A DNA stretch of 64,000 bases from Chrysaora quinquecirrha (GCA_014526335.1 JACTAT010000022.1:1246604-1310603); one strand, 5' to 3'. Positions 24,901 to 37,100 are shown, counted from the first letter of the stretch. Numbers and translations: made by a program. The notes: a model not told the origin generated them from the letters alone.

Positions 24901-27900
24901 TAACGTTTGTATCTATCATTTCATTCCATTTATCACCTCGCTTCATTTCAGACATAGAGAAGGGTGCTACTACTTCTACTTCTTCTACATTATGATTTGA
25001 TGACTCCTTTAAGAAGGCTATGTCAGTGTTTTTTTTCTATGGCAACAAAGCCTAAATCTATATTATCAAAGAATTCTATATACATATGCCATTCATGGCG
25101 GGAAAAGACACAAGGTCATCTGGTCCCCATCATGGTTGACACTTACAATATAACGATTAATTCGAAGGTAATGAAGAAGAAACGAACGAAAAAAAAATAA
25201 AAAAATACAGAATTCAAAGAAATAACAATACAGCGACAATACAACATGGAGACACGTGACAGACAAAAGCCGAAAAAAGGATGCTGCACAGGGTGAATAT
25301 TAGAATGCTAAGAATTTGGGTGGAGCCGCTTAGTTTTTCGATAAATGAAATTGTAGCTTCCAAAATCATTCTGTTTGAGACAATATTTAATTTCTCATCA
25401 CCAAACAACAAGAGGTTGCTCAGCGCCTCATTGTCCAGAACTGAAAGGTTCAATAGTGGGCAATGTTAGTGTTTGAATAGCGAAGCAATTACTGTATACA
25501 CCTTCTCAACTAAGGGCCTCGTTTTCAAAAAAATCGAAAATGAAGTCATTGAGATATTTCGACTTCAAATTCGAATTTAGCACCTTCATTTTAGTGTTGA
25601 GGCAAAAATTTATGCTTCTATTCCTTATGATATTGATTTTATAGGTGTTGAAAATTTTCAATTTATAAAGGATTTGACTGTGAAAAATCGCTATGGGGTG
25701 AAACTTTGCACCCTCGGTCATTTGTTAATCTGATTTGTAGATTTGTCTTTTTAGGTACATGAAGGCTGGTACACTGCTGAATAATTATGGTGAAGTATTG
25801 GTGATTCTGACAAGATTACGACAGCTGTGTTGCCATCCTAAATTATGTACTGCTGCCCTCGAAGCTGCTGCTAAAGAAGGTATTCAGACTCCTTTCTTAA
25901 GTTTACCTCCCCCTTCCCCCTTAGAGCACTTAATCATATTTTGCAAGGGGCGTCCTGGCAAAGGACAAAGGAACGAAAGAAAAAGAGAAAGTCCATCTTA
26001 TGTCGAGTTTTATTGCTTAGCAGTAAACAGGCTAATGAAGAACCACATTACTTTCTAGCCGTCGAGAGTTCAACACCAGAAGAATTAAGAAAGAAATTAA
26101 CAGCCATGATAGCAATGGTTTTATCTTCCGGCGTCGATGAAGAGTGCTCCATTTGCCTTGATTCGCTAAACCACCCGGTTATTACTCATTGTGCCCATAT
26201 ATACTGCAGAAAATGCATTGAAAATGTCATTGGGTTAAGCGGTGAATACGGTTCTCGATGTCCGCTTTGCCGTGGTCAGATCGCCCTGGATAAACTGGTT
26301 GAACCGCCCGCTGATCAAGAAGACGAGAACGATTATGTTGATGCTAATCAATGGAACTCAAGTGCAAAGGTTTAGATTTAGATTTATACTCTCTGTTCTT
26401 CTTTATTCAGCCCCCCTCTTTCTATTAACCCCTCCCCCATCGTTTGCTCAGTAATTCTTCTGAAAGCTTCAAACTTTTGCACAAAGCCAAAATGTTTGAC
26501 GAGCAATGTTTTGTGATGTGACCAAACGATGTTGCTATACATTTTGTTTAACTTCAAATTGCTTGACATTGCTTTACAAGCATTTTTTTACGACGTGGAC
26601 AAAGGAGGGAGAACATTCTGTTTGACATGCATATTTCAAATATTTGACAAAGTTTCGTTGATCGTAGGTGCTGTGGCGTCGTGGTGTAATCCAGCTGACT
26701 CGTGGTGTCATAAGCTCAGTGTGGTCAGGGTTTCGAGCCCAGCCACGGTAGCGTCACGGCGAGGGTCGAGGTCTCGATTAGTTAACCTACTACTGAGATC
26801 CTAGTGACTGGCGCTAAAACACCATTTCACCTTCACCGTATGGCCAGAACTTTATATTCATCATTACTTCTTTCTATACAGGTCGATGCATTGATGCTTG
26901 CTCTTGAAAAGCAACGCCAAACGGATCCTTCTGTGAAATGCCTCGTCGTCTCACAATTCACGAAGTTCCTCAATCTTCTCAAGCATCCTCTAGAAGGAAG
27001 AGGGTTTCATTTCGTAACACTCGATGGTAGCATGTCACAAGAAAAGAGAGCTAATGCGATCAGAAGTTTCTCTGATATAAGACCAGGATCTCCCACCGTC
27101 TTTCTAATCTCTTTAAAGGCTGGTGGAGTTGGATTAAACCTTTCTGCAGCGACCAAAGTATACCTTATGGACCCAGTAAGTCTTAATTTGTATCTCTTTA
27201 CAGAAGCAAAGCCAAGGGGGGGGGCACGGGAGGTTCCCCCAGATCATCGCCAGGTTTTTAAAAAGGCAAATTTGATGTAAAAGTGTAGCAGAGAATGACA
27301 TGGTATATTTTGTTCTAAAAACCACGACCTAATTTTCATTGACCATGCCCTTTTGCCCTTCAAATATTGCGTGTCTGGTTACGCCACTCTCTTTTTACTT
27401 ATATTCGGCCTTTTAGGTTCTGGCCAAGTGATCAAACATTGATTTTCAAACATTTGAAATTTGCTCATCAAGTTATGTTTAAACGTTTGGCTGCGTCACG
27501 AAACATTGCTTGACATGTCAATCCTTAGCAATGTTTTTGAAAAACGCCAAAACTCCAAATTAAATACTCCAAAATTGAATACTCCGAAATTTTTTCTGCT
27601 TGTTAAAAGCAAAACATGTTTGAAAAGCAATGTTTTGTAGCGTGGCCAAACAGTAAAACATTTGCTTCACAAGCAAATTCCAGATGTGTTGATTAAACAA
27701 GATTTTTTTCACTTTGTTTTTGAAAAGCTTGAAAACATTTTTTGTAGTTCAAAGGAATATAACTAATCGCAGAAGTAGAATATACCCAACTTTCTGGAAC
27801 TATGCGCCAACTTGTTGCCGCTGCCTGTGAACTCATTGCCAGAGGCCAGAGTGCTAGTGTCGACTAATCAGTTACCATAAATTAGTACAAAAAACAGGCC

Positions 27901-29023
27901 TTTTAGCAATCAGCTACTAGTTTTGACTGTGTGCAATGTCGACATAAGACTGATATTAAAGTATTGAAGCTTATTTACGGTTACATAATGTTTAAAGTTA
28001 TTAAACATACTTCTGTCCCCGTTCAGGCTTGGAATCCAGCTGCCGAAGATCAATGTTTTGACCGATGCCATAGACTGGGACAAACCAAAGCAGTTGACGT
28101 TTTCAAGGTAGGAATTATGCTTTCAACTGAGAGGTAAATCTCCCTCTGGTCTAAATTCTTGATCTGACCTCACTAGTTCCCTAGCTTAGGGGCTGAAATG
28201 TAGCAAATCTGTTGTCACTTGGTTCCAATGACATTGTCTTGGCATAAGTCTGAAACCAAGACAAAGGTGACACTGTATCACAAACAACTAAGGGTGCATT
28301 TTTGGGGGCCTTTTTCTGTGTTTTCTTTTTTCTGGAGACTTCCGAGGGATCAAAAGGCCGTTCTTCGGGACAACTCTCGGGAAAATCCGAGACTTTGGAG
28401 GCTCCAGACTCTCCTGGCTCGAAGATATCGCAATCTTCGCAGAGGAATTGTTACCAAATCAACTTCTCTAAAGTCTCCCGTTTTCCGAGAAAGTGCGTTT
28501 TTGGCGTCTGAAATCGGAAGCCTCCGAAGTCTAATTTTTTAAGAATTCAAAAACGATTAAGTCCATGAAGCATGCACTCTAAGGCCTGGGCCAAACGATC
28601 AAACATTGTTTGTTAAACATTTGAAATTTGCTCGTCAAAACACAATGTCTGGCCGTTGTTTGACCATATTGCAAAACATTGCACGTCAAACATTTTGCTT
28701 GATGCAACCATAAAATGTTTTTGAAGGCTTCAAAAACATTGTTGAGCGAATTCTGTTCGTCAAGCAATGTTTATTACCTGGTCAAACGGTCAAACATTGC
28801 TTGCAAAGCAATTTCAAAATGTTTGACAAACAATGTTTGATCGTTTGGCCACGACCTAATTCAGCCACTCTGTTTCTAGTTTGTTGTGAAAAATTCGATC
28901 GAGGAAAGAATGCTTGATATGCAAGAGAAGAAGAGAAAACTTATGACTGGTGCATTTGCTAAACAGACAGCTGAAGTGCGACGTCAGCAACGAATCAATG
29001 ACGTCACAGTTCTAATGAACTAA
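15976..29023 (+). CDS. HLTF: Helicase-like transcription factor HLTF (HIRAN-SNF2-RING), one internal exon block missing
   Basis: DNA translocase/E3 ligase acting in post-replication repair and fork reversal. Exons: start to 16384, 16731-16950, 17402-17476, 18069-18365, 18911-19110, 19559-19692, 20129-20451, 21125-21213, 24277-24527, 24715-24894, 25755-25879, 26059-26369, 26882-27175, 28027-28107, 28880-29023. Visible parts are the HIRAN domain (GIRYYKGRVNTNEMVSLVRE, NPYDCNAIKV), Walker A (ADDMGLGKTL), LIVCPLSVLSNW, DEGH, TGTPIQNS, the RING (CSICLDSL...HCAHIYC...CPLC), helicase motif V (LKAGGVGLNLS) and motif VI (CHRLGQ). About 60 residues expected between SNW and WLRVVLDEGH are absent; the flanking junctions are both phase 0. 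Exon 7 (323 nt) is 1 nt short for its phases, with the shift at A-runs 20380-20397. The start is uncertain: the ATG at 15976 is in a different frame from the HIRAN exon. Confidence 0.93.
17155..17240 (+). repeat. tRNA-like SINE fragment
   Basis: TAGCTCAGTGG resembles a pol III A box, and AGGTTTGTATCC about 45 nt downstream resembles a B box. It does not fold as a full tRNA by eye, so it is probably a tRNA-derived SINE head in an HLTF intron. Confidence 0.45.
17780..17965 (-). repeat. tRNA-derived SINE (minus strand)
   Basis: On the minus strand a GGGTTTGAATCCC B box is followed by a SINE-like body. Text similar to TACTCATTTACC/GAGTACCCAG recurs near 35515. It lies in the HLTF intron before exon 4. 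Confidence 0.45.
18366..18416 (+). repeat. (TTTG)n microsatellite at a splice donor
   Basis: A perfect tetranucleotide run begins at the GT of the exon 18069-18365 donor, so the donor itself is part of the repeat (GAG|GTTTGTTTG). Length change could affect splicing of the HLTF Walker A exon. Confidence 0.85.
18548..18830. repeat. Two tRNA-derived SINE copies, tail to tail
   Basis: 18548-18700 reads TGGCTTGTAGTGTCAG...GTGGCTCGAACCCCAGG...GGTAGCGTCACGGCCAGG. 18700-18830 is the same family in reverse orientation (CTCGAACGCC, ACCTCGCTGAGCTACTGA). The B-box-like GGCTCGAACCCC is clear. Further copies lie at 26668-26845 and 63672-63860. Confidence 0.65.
19285..19472. mobile_element. Palindromic MITE, family A (HLTF intron)
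   Basis: Begins ACCAAACGATCAAACATT and ends GCCATTTGGCTAGAG. The interior contains TACCGTTTGGCAACTTCGC. Short degraded copy of the dispersed family. Confidence 0.65.
21540..22520. repeat. 67-bp satellite array derived from MITE family A
   Basis: About 14 head-to-tail units with a 67-bp period (the phrase GACGACATGGCCAAACG recurs at 21756, 21823 and 21890). Each unit combines TTTCAAATGTTTGACAAAC, AATGTTTGACGACATGGCC and AAACATTGTTTGATAAGCG. These are the same modules as the internal part of the dispersed palindromic MITE. It lies in the HLTF intron where conserved exons are missing. Immediately upstream (21400-21510) is a GA-rich purine tract. Confidence 0.9.
22526..24266. mobile_element. 1.74-kb foldback transposon with about 450-bp inverted arms
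   Basis: The left arm from 22526 (GACCCTTTCACAATTAATTA) to about 22985 is nearly identical to the reverse complement of about 23815-24266. It is flanked by TA on both sides (22524-22525, 24267-24268). Inside the arms lie opposed tandem arrays of a 63-bp unit containing TAATAGCCCCTCCCACTAGT and GCACCATATAAGGC: about 3 copies at 22985-23220 in one orientation and about 6 at 23330-23815 in the other. Because 63 is a multiple of 3 the array stays open in several frames, but the peptides are repeats without sense. No transposase, so it is non-autonomous. Confidence 0.92.
26488..26660. mobile_element. Palindromic MITE, family A (degraded)
   Basis: Contains AAAATGTTTGACGAGCAATG and TGTGATGTGACCAAACGATG modules of the dispersed family, in an HLTF intron. 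Confidence 0.5.
26668..26845 (+). repeat. tRNA-derived SINE copy
   Basis: GTAATCCAGCTGACTCGTGG, GGGTTTCGAGCCCAGCC (B box), GGTAGCGTCACGGC and TACTGAGATCCTAGTGACTG match the family at 18548 and 63672. It ends 36 bp before the HLTF exon at 26882. Confidence 0.7.
27210..27390. mobile_element. Fragment of the CAGTGGCGTAGCC-type element
   Basis: AGCCAAGGGGGGGGCACGGG at the left and GTCTGGTTACGCCACTC at the right match the ends seen at 10222-11332. No coding. HLTF intron. Confidence 0.5.
27412..27700. mobile_element. Palindromic MITE, family A (HLTF intron)
   Basis: TCTGGCCAAGTGATCAAACA at the left, and internal modules AAACGTTTGGCTGCGTCACG and GTAGCGTGGCCAAACAG. The right end is degraded. Confidence 0.6.
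28578..28860. mobile_element. Palindromic MITE, family A (well-preserved copy)
   Basis: Left end GGCCTGGGCCAAACGATC, AAACATTGTTTGTTAAACAT. Right end ATGTTTGACAAACAATGTTT followed by GATCGTTTGGCCACGACC. The terminal 40 nt are inverted copies. One of the best templates for a family consensus. Confidence 0.8.
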
Positions 29024-29041
29024 ACTAATAGAGAAGTGAAT

Positions 29042-29047
29042 AATAAA
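29042..29047 (+). terminator. HLTF polyadenylation signal
   Basis: AATAAA 19 bases after the HLTF stop codon. Confidence 0.6.
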
Positions 29048-29157
29048 AGACGAATTCTCTGCAAAGTTTGTATGAACTTATATTAGAGTTTATTACTTCT
29101 TCTGTTATGTTGATGGTTCGCTGGTTGTAAGTTGCATTGGTCTTAAGTTTGTGCTGT

Positions 29158-29333
29158 AAGGCGTTGGCCAAACAATCAAACATTGTTGGTCAAACATTTG
29201 AGATTTGCTTTATTAGCAATGTTTGACCGTTAGGCCACGTCACAAGAAATTGCTCAATAATCAGTATTGCTTTGTAATGTTTTTTGAAAGCTTGAAAAAC
29301 ATTTTCTGCCCGTCACAAGCAAAAGATGATTAA
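29158..29333. mobile_element. Palindromic MITE, family A
   Basis: GTTGGCCAAACAATCAAACA at the left and an internal AATGTTTGACCGTTAGGCC module. First of three adjacent copies. Confidence 0.6.
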
Positions 29334-29590
29334 GCCCTGGTCCAACGATCAAACATTGTTTATCAAACATCTGAGATTTGCTTTTCAAGCAGAATTTTTG
29401 ATCGTTTGACCACCTCACAAGCATTGGTTCACAAGCAGAATTTCTTAGCAATGGTTTTGAAACACTCCAAAACAGTAAAACATGTTTGACGAGCAATATT
29501 TGCAATTTGGCCGAACGGTAAAACATTTTACTTGGCAAGTGAATTTCAGGTGTTTGAACAGCAATGCTATATTGATGTTAGTGTTGTCGG
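29334..29590. mobile_element. Palindromic MITE, family A
   Basis: CCCTGGTCCAACGATCAAAC at the left. Interior has TTTGATCGTTTGACCACCTC and TGGCCGAACGGTAAAAC. Confidence 0.6.
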
Positions 29591-29594
29591 GGTT

Positions 29595-29850
29595 AGACAC
29601 TGGCTAAACGATCAAACATTGTTTGTCAAACATTTGAAATTGCTTATGTTTGAACGTTTGGCCACGTCACAAAACATTGCTTGACAAGCAAACTTAGTCT
29701 TGTTGCGCGGTGTTTTGTTGCATAACGTTTGAAACATAATTGTTTGAAGACAAATGTTTTGTGACGTGACCAAACAGAAGACATTTAGCTCGACAAGCAA
29801 ATTTCAAATGTTTGATAAACATTGTTTGATCGTTAGCGAGGGCCTTTGAA
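29595..29850. mobile_element. Palindromic MITE, family A
   Basis: CACTGGCTAAACGATCAAAC at the left; ACATTGTTTGATCGTTAGCG then AGGGCC at the right. Clear inverted ends. Confidence 0.7.
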
Positions 29851-31739
29851 TTAGTCCCATGAAGGAGATAGCGTTTTAGTTTAGCTTAGTGTACAAATCT
29901 GCGTATTCCTTTGTTAGATATTTAATCCGGTGTGTTTTTGCTGAATAATTTTAGTTTATTTTAATTCAATTTTTATTTCAGAACTCTGCTAAATCGTTAG
30001 GTTGGTTGTCAAATTTAATTGAACATTTTATAATATTTAACATCATTCATTATATATTAGAGTTCCTAACAGCAAAATTTGCAGTCGTTATTAGCTGTTA
30101 TTAAATATTAGGAAATAATTATTAAAAATATTATTATAGTGAGGCGATAGTTTTATTGGAAATTTAGAATAATTTTTCCGTGTTATGAGTTGCAGGCATT
30201 TTCATTTCGTGTGTCGCTCATGAAGTACTTCTATATTGTTCCGGATAATGCTTCGTAAACAAAGTTTCGCTGCAAACTGCAAATGAAATGCTGTTGGCGA
30301 GGTAAGGTTGCCTAAAATTTGTATTTTTGAAGTCGGACATGTCCGCGATCGTAACAGAGTAGGCTTGAAGGGTAAGCCATTATTGTATTCTAATCTCTTG
30401 GTGGTGACTATTTGGGACATTTGGACAGGCCTATTAAGCTTGTGTTAGTAGGGTGAGGGGTGGGCTGGGGCGCTGGGCCTCATTTTGTGCGTACATGTTA
30501 AGGTTAATGCTTTAGGAATGTTCTGAACCGCATTTGACCATAATGTTTCAACAAAGGAACGTTAAAGTAATTATAGATTTGAGAAGAAAGCATGAAGTTT
30601 TTGGCTGCTGTATGTCTTAATGTTGTTAGGATTTATCAATAAGGGTTCCTGATGCAAGCACTATATAGTTTGTGTTTGAATTTGTGGAATTGTAGTTGTA
30701 TTTCCTATGTTTCTCACAGGTTGGTCTTTGGTGGATTGTTCTTCATCTTATCTTAGTAGTGGAGTGATTGGAATGGCTTGATGTCTGTTTGATGTGACAG
30801 CATGCTTCCATGGGATATGAAAAGGTGTATCTTATTGTGTGCCATGGCATATGCAAATCCTGTCAACCAAATATACTGTATTGCTAAATAAAATATTTTG
30901 ACTCTGTGAAAGTGTTGTTGACACTTGTATGAAGGAAATGAAGTGCGTATTTGTAGAAATATCATCCATTTTCATTTTATTGCCTATAGGAATGTGTAGT
31001 CAATGAAGATAATCTGCAACATGTGTCACCTCTGTGCCTCCTTCGCTAATAACTCGAAGCCCTTATAAATTTGTTTCTGCTTATAATGTATCTTTTAATT
31101 ACACTGAAAAAGCTAGTGCTCCTGCAGATCAGTTTTACTAGGCTTATTCCCTGAGTCCCAGACATCACTCCTCAGAGCAATGCTACATCAAACTGAGATC
31201 ACTTAAATGGTAGTTTCGGGTGTTTAAGTGATTCATTTCAGTAATGATAACTCTGACTGAGGGAATAAATCTAAGGTTGTACTATGAATTCAACAAATAA
31301 CCAGGCATTGACTCTTGGCAAGCAGCTGATTTTGATTATACAATACAGATAGGTTATCTTTTGTCTCTCTGCTATTCTGTCAAAAATGCACTGGGACTAC
31401 TGGACTTTGAAATAACCCTTGCTTAAGCCTAAACATTGAATAAACTCCCAGCAAAAAATTCTTTTTTTCACTCAAGCTCCTGTGATGATATGTGTAGAGT
31501 GGTGGTGTATTGACAATAATCTGTTGCTGGTGTAGGTGGTGTTAAAAGGTCAATAATCAGTTGTGATGTTTGAAGTGCCTATATTTGAGTTGGTTTGGTT
31601 ACCCTGTCATTATAATATCAAGTCCCAATGTCAGCTACAGGGTGGTCACTCAGTTTCATTTAAGGTGGCAATTTCAGGTCTTTTATTAGTGGTGTGTAAA
31701 TCTTATATAGTATCTTGTTCAGTTAGTGGAATCATGGTG

Positions 31740-32800
31740 AAGACAGTCGTTATCCCTCAATGAACATTGCCCGTTTATTAAAGGATCGAAACAAAGCCTT
31801 GTCCCCAAAAAACATTTCCCGTTAATTAGAATATGGATACAAATTCTGTTGCCCTGCAACGACTATTGCCCGTTTATTAAAGAATGGAAACAAAGCCTGT
31901 ACTTCCAACAAACTTTCCCCGTTTATTAAAAGATTGAATGGCACTTGTTACCCCTCAATGAATATTGCCCGTTTATCAAAGGGTGGAAACAAAGCCTTTA
32001 CCCCCAAACAAACATTCCCCGTATTAGAAGATGGATAAAACTCCTGTTACCCCGCAACGAATATTGCCCGTTTATCTAAAGCATGGAAACAAAGCCTTTA
32101 TCTCCAACAAACATACCCCGTTTATTAATAGATTGAAAGACACTTGTTACCCCTCAAGGAATATTGCCCGTTTATTAAAGGATGGAAACAAAGCCTGTAC
32201 TTCCAACAAACTTTCCCCGTTTATTAATAGATTGAAAGACACTTGTTACCCCTCAAGGAATATTGCCCGTTTATCAAAGGGTGGAAACAAAGCCTTTACT
32301 CCCAACAAACAGTCCCAGTTCATTAGAAGATTGCCAGTCACTTGTCACCCCTCAACGAATATTGCCCGTCTATTAACGGATGGCAACACAGCCTTTACCC
32401 CTAACAAGTATTCCCCGCTTATCAACAGATTGAAAGACACTTGTTACCCCTCAACGAATATTTTCCGTTTATTAAAGGATTGAAACAGAGTCCACCCCCA
32501 ACAGACTTTCCCTGTTTATCGAAGGATTGGAACACAACTTGTTACCCCTCACAGAATATTGCCCGTTTTTTAAAGGATGGAAACAAAGCCTTTACTCCCA
32601 CCAAACATTCCCCGTTTATTAAAAGATTTCAAGACACTTGTTACCCCTCAACCAATATTGCCCGTTTATTAAAGGATGGAAACACAGCCTTTAACCCTAA
32701 CAAGCATTCCCCGTTTATCAAAAGATCGCAGGACACTTGTTGCCCCTGAACGAATACTATCCGCTCATTAAAAGATGGAAACAAAGGCTTTACCCCCAAC
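31740..32800. repeat. Roughly 99-bp tandem repeat (dimer of about 50-bp half units)
   Basis: Around 10 units. Each contains ATATTGCCCGTTTATTAAAG, GGATGGAAACAAAGCCTTTA and CATTCCCCGTTTATTAAAAG. The shared CCCGTTTATTAA shows the unit is a diverged dimer. Spacing of the GGAAACAAAGCC phrase is 99-100. As 99 is divisible by 3, open frames run through it, but the peptide is only a repeat. Confidence 0.85.
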
Positions 32801-33445
32801 AGATAACACACCTACATAGTTATGCTGTAGATTCTGGGTTGTACGTCGTAGGTCGTCGGTTCACCGGAAAACATAGCTGCATACAGAGGGGGGCTTTGGG
32901 GGGTATCAAAACCCGAAAACCCGGAAGAAAATTGGGACAAACCCGAAAACCCGGATGACCTTAGTTTCGACAACTGTTTTTAGAAGTTTACCCATGGATA
33001 TCCTTTTTCAGGTTGAAAACCCGAAAACCTGCACATTTTTACTACAATACCCGAAACCCGGACTAGAAGAATGGCAAAACCCGTTGCCCGTTAAATAAAC
33101 TTGACACCTAGGTACATACTCGAATTACCTTATCCGTAAAGTGCTCAACTGCAATGCAAGGTTTTGGATACTAATTACTTCGTACTACCCTAGCTACAAT
33201 AACAATTCAGATACTTTTATACCTTATTCTGCTCTCCAATTTCGATATGGTTTTGCTGAAACATTGTTGAACTGATAATATAATGTCTGCTCTCAAGAAA
33301 GAAAAGAAATTGAAGATATTCCATGCTGTATGCTAAGCAACTCTGGCATTTTGCCAAAGTTGCATGTGCTTCTTGCGCCCATTTGGTTAATTTTCAGGGT
33401 GGAGCAATTCATTGGGATTGGAGAATCTGGTACACCTTGTCATAA

Positions 33446-33600
33446 ACAGGGGCACCAGAAGCATGGGGGCAGCTGCCCCCCCTCCTACCCTTGGAAAAAT
33501 TGCCAAATTCTTTTATTTTCCTATTGTTTTGCCCCAAAATTGTTGCTTCTGCCCCGCTGCCCTGCATTGCTTCCAGCGCCCTTGGTCATAAAATCTATTT
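33446..33600. mobile_element. G/C hairpin element (GGGGGCAGCTGCCCCCC)
   Basis: CACCAGAAGCATGGGGGCAG at the left and GCATTGCTTCCAGCGCCC at the right are roughly inverted, with a GGGGGCAGCTGCCCCCC palindrome near the left end. A relative is at 55488-55640. Confidence 0.5.
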
Positions 33601-34176
33601 TTCATGGAGAATTTGTTTTACCATAAGAGCTAATTTAATAATGAATTTTTAAGGGATATTTTAACTGAATATATGTTTCCTATTTTAGATTTGCGTAAGA
33701 TGAAAAGTGGCAGAATGCAATAATTGAAAATTGTCTCAATGCATCTCAGTAGCATTCTTAGTGGAAAAAACATGAATCGATTTGGTGCAATAAATAACAA
33801 AAAGTAAGCATTCATAAAAAAGTTTTAATTTTAGTGTTGCTTGACTTTTCGATTCCTTGAGTACTCAAATTATACATTGTGCCCAGCACAACTGAAATGT
33901 CACATATATTGTTACATTTATTAAGGGACAAAGTACAGAATAGCAACAACAGCAGCAAAATTAGACAGAATCTCAATGAAGAGCTACACTATTATCTTTT
34001 TTATGAGTTTAAACTAAGAAAGATGGATAAGCATTTTGCACCCCTGCTTTGTGGGGTTACTGTGCCATACCAAGTGTAAAAGATAATTCGTTGATAAGAG
34101 AATTAAATATGATTAAACATAATTTTGACAGTCTGGTTCTTAAAGTATTACTGGTTCTTAAAGTATTGCACAAAGG

Positions 34177-37100
34177 ATGGGTGATCCTGATCAATCTCTT
34201 ATTAGTTTCCACAGTGACAGCACGGATTCAAGAACCAGTGTCAACTCAAGCTATGCTGATCTTTTGGAATCCAGTGATGTGGTGGTAAGATCACTTACTG
34301 GTTTTTTTATGTGACAAAGAAACTATTATAACATAAAAGATCTAACTATCCCCAAACTCTGAAGACAACTTTGTGGGACATAATATATTTGAACCTATCA
34401 GGGGCTGTTTCTGAAAGTGTGACGATCACTGCTTATCATGATAAGCCTTTGGTATTTCTCATTGCAACATTTTGGAGGATTGTTTAGAGAGTTACGTGTT
34501 CCCCTGTTCCCTTGAGAAAATCCCCTGTTCCCTGGAGTTTTGTAGGATTATTTGAGGATTTTGCCTGATTCCTGTTTCCTAATGTTTCATTGTTCCCTTT
34601 TGATTTTGGCCACATTCCCTTGTTCCCTAGGTACATTTTGCATGTTCCAATGTGCCCTGAGACACCAAGATGACAATCATTTTGGTAGAGATCTGTCTCT
34701 TATCATCAGGCTTAGAAACTCCAGGATTGCTGCTCTCTCAAGTTTTAGTCATATGTACTCCTTGCATGTCTCTGGTTAGCATGGGGTTGGTGTAGTGGCT
34801 CTGGCTCTGGCTCTGGCTCCTATTCATGCCTCCATGACAGTAGATGATGGGTTTGATTCCCTCCACTGCCAATCAATAACATTGCCCCTTTATGCATTAG
34901 TATTTTGGATAATTAAGGAAGGATTAAAGTGTCTAGTACTTCCATACCCTACTGAATTTTTTAGATAAGAGAGCAGTATGAAGGCTCTATACAAGGTCTT
35001 CCGTTTGGTTGCAATGTGGTGACAAGTAATCTGTTGAAATGCAAACGGAAGATGATTCATCCTTACTACAAAATGTTATCATTGGTGAGTTTGTCTTGTT
35101 TCTACTTTGTTACTACTATTCCATTTTTTTTAACTATATCAGTATTTGGCAGCATAGCTGACATGCAGTAGAGGTGGTGTGGCCAAGTGGTCAAGGTATT
35201 TGGCTCACAGTCCATGGGTCACTGGTTAAAATCCCTCCCACAGTGGCATACCCAAGGGGGGAATAGGGGGGTCCAGTCCCCCCACTTTTCTAAATATGGT
35301 CCTTGAGATTTGTCCAAAACATTGTAAAATTCATAGGGGGGGCAAAAAGGGTGATTCCCACATTTGCAAGAGTTTGAAGGATTCAGACTGTAAAAATTTT
35401 CTGCAGACCCCCCCCCCCCACCTACTACTTTAGACCTGGATATGCCACTGCACCAGGCCACTTTCCAGAAAACCAAAAGTCAACTCAGCTGTCCTTCCTT
35501 GCGAGGTCAGTATAAGGAGTACCCAGTTGATGTGTCCATGAACATCAGCTGCATGAACTGCCTGTCCTACGTTGGGAAATAAAAATGGCTTGCTGTCTTG
35601 CTTGCTTGCAGCCTGACGTGGCTGAAATTTTACCTCAAATGTTGAAGATGCTTTATTTTTGCCTGGTTTTGAGCTCTGCTAAAAAAATATAAGCCTTTTT
35701 GTGATATGAATGACAAAGAAAGGGAAATCTCACTCTCATATTAAGATGGACATAATATAGGTGTAATGGAGACATGGTCATAATTTACATAATTGTCCCT
35801 TCATTTCTTTTTCATTTGCATTGAAATTTGCATGTGTATTAAAGCTGAATTTGTCATTACAGATAGCCTGGAAGCCATTTGCCACAAATGCTGTTCGATT
35901 TCATTGTTTCTGGTCATTCATCAATTTCATTTATCCTGTTTTTGTAACATGTCTACTCATGGTGTGGTATGTTGCAAGAGTTTGGACGTGTCAAGGTAGA
36001 CTTTCTATGAATACTCCTGTTGAACCAACAACAATGCCAACTTTAAAGGTATGATATTGCTTTAATTCATTGATGCATTATTATATTTGAGCAATTGATT
36101 GATTGTGTTTTGTGTTTGATTGGTTGATTGTTTGATTGAGTGATTGGATGATTAAGAAATTATGATTAATTGATTGATTGATTCAGTGATTTGGTAAGTT
36201 GTTGATTCATTGATTCTTTAATTCTTTGTTTCCTTGATTCTTTGGTTCTTTGATTCTTGATTCTTTTGATTTATTGGTTTTAACATGTTTTGATTATTTG
36301 ATTCATTGATGGATGGTTGTCCTAACTGAGTGATAAAGTGATCCATTTAATTATTTTTTTGGTCAATTGATTCATTGATTCCGTAATTTTTTTACTTTTC
36401 ACTCAATAACTTAATAATTAACAGATTTAGCGATTTGATGATTAATTGATAGAGTGATTAATTTTTTGAAAAAAATTTCCAACCCCCCCCCACTCTTATA
36501 AGGAGCCCTGCTTATTAAGTTTGCATTAATATTGATGTTCATACTTTTAATAAACTTTCTTTGACGTTCTTGGTGTGAAATTTCACTTGTACACTCAATT
36601 TGTTGGTTAGAACTATGGATTTCCTCAGGTCATAAGCATTATATGGCCCCTCGCTTTACATTTCATCTGTTTCCAGACTAAGTTTGTCAAACCAAGTCCG
36701 ACCCCCCACCAATGAGGTTTGGACAGTAATTCCAACCCCCCCCCACCTATTCCGACCCCGAGCAATAAGGCACCTAAGAGCAATTGAACAACCGATGGCA
36801 CAAGTGATTTGTAGAGTTTTGTTAAGTTATGGGTGATTCTTTTGACTATTCAGTCTTTAGATATGAAATGCGTATAAACAGTGATTGTTGTACTTGTCTA
36901 ATGAAAGATTAGTGATTTGTTCAATTCATTGATTCTTCTATTTGTTTGTTTTATAGCCGATGCCTACAGCTCATCATAAAATCAATTCAACGTCAAACTG
37001 GAGTGAATTGATTCCAGCTCATAGCAGACGTTTTAATGGATCAAAAATGATACCTTCTGATGATCGACCTAACAATTGCCATCATCTCTTCGGCACCTAT

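Larger units (their letters stand above)
29024..34176. other. Spacer HLTF to gustatory-receptor-like gene; MITEs, tandem repeat, possible 5' UTR
   Basis: Contains the HLTF 3' end (AATAAA at 29042), three family A MITEs at 29158-29848, AT-rich sequence to about 31740, a roughly 99-bp tandem repeat at 31740-32800, and a short G/C palindromic element near 33446-33590. I found no supported exon, though the promoter and 5' UTR of the next gene should lie here. Confidence 0.5.

Noticed and set aside
32031..32749. Open frames of 100-150 codons
   Set aside because: Consequence of a 99-bp tandem repeat; no start context or splice support.
35165..35240. Functional tRNA-Leu/Ser gene
   Set aside because: A and B boxes resemble a tRNA, but acceptor and anticodon stems do not pair by eye and a SINE body follows.
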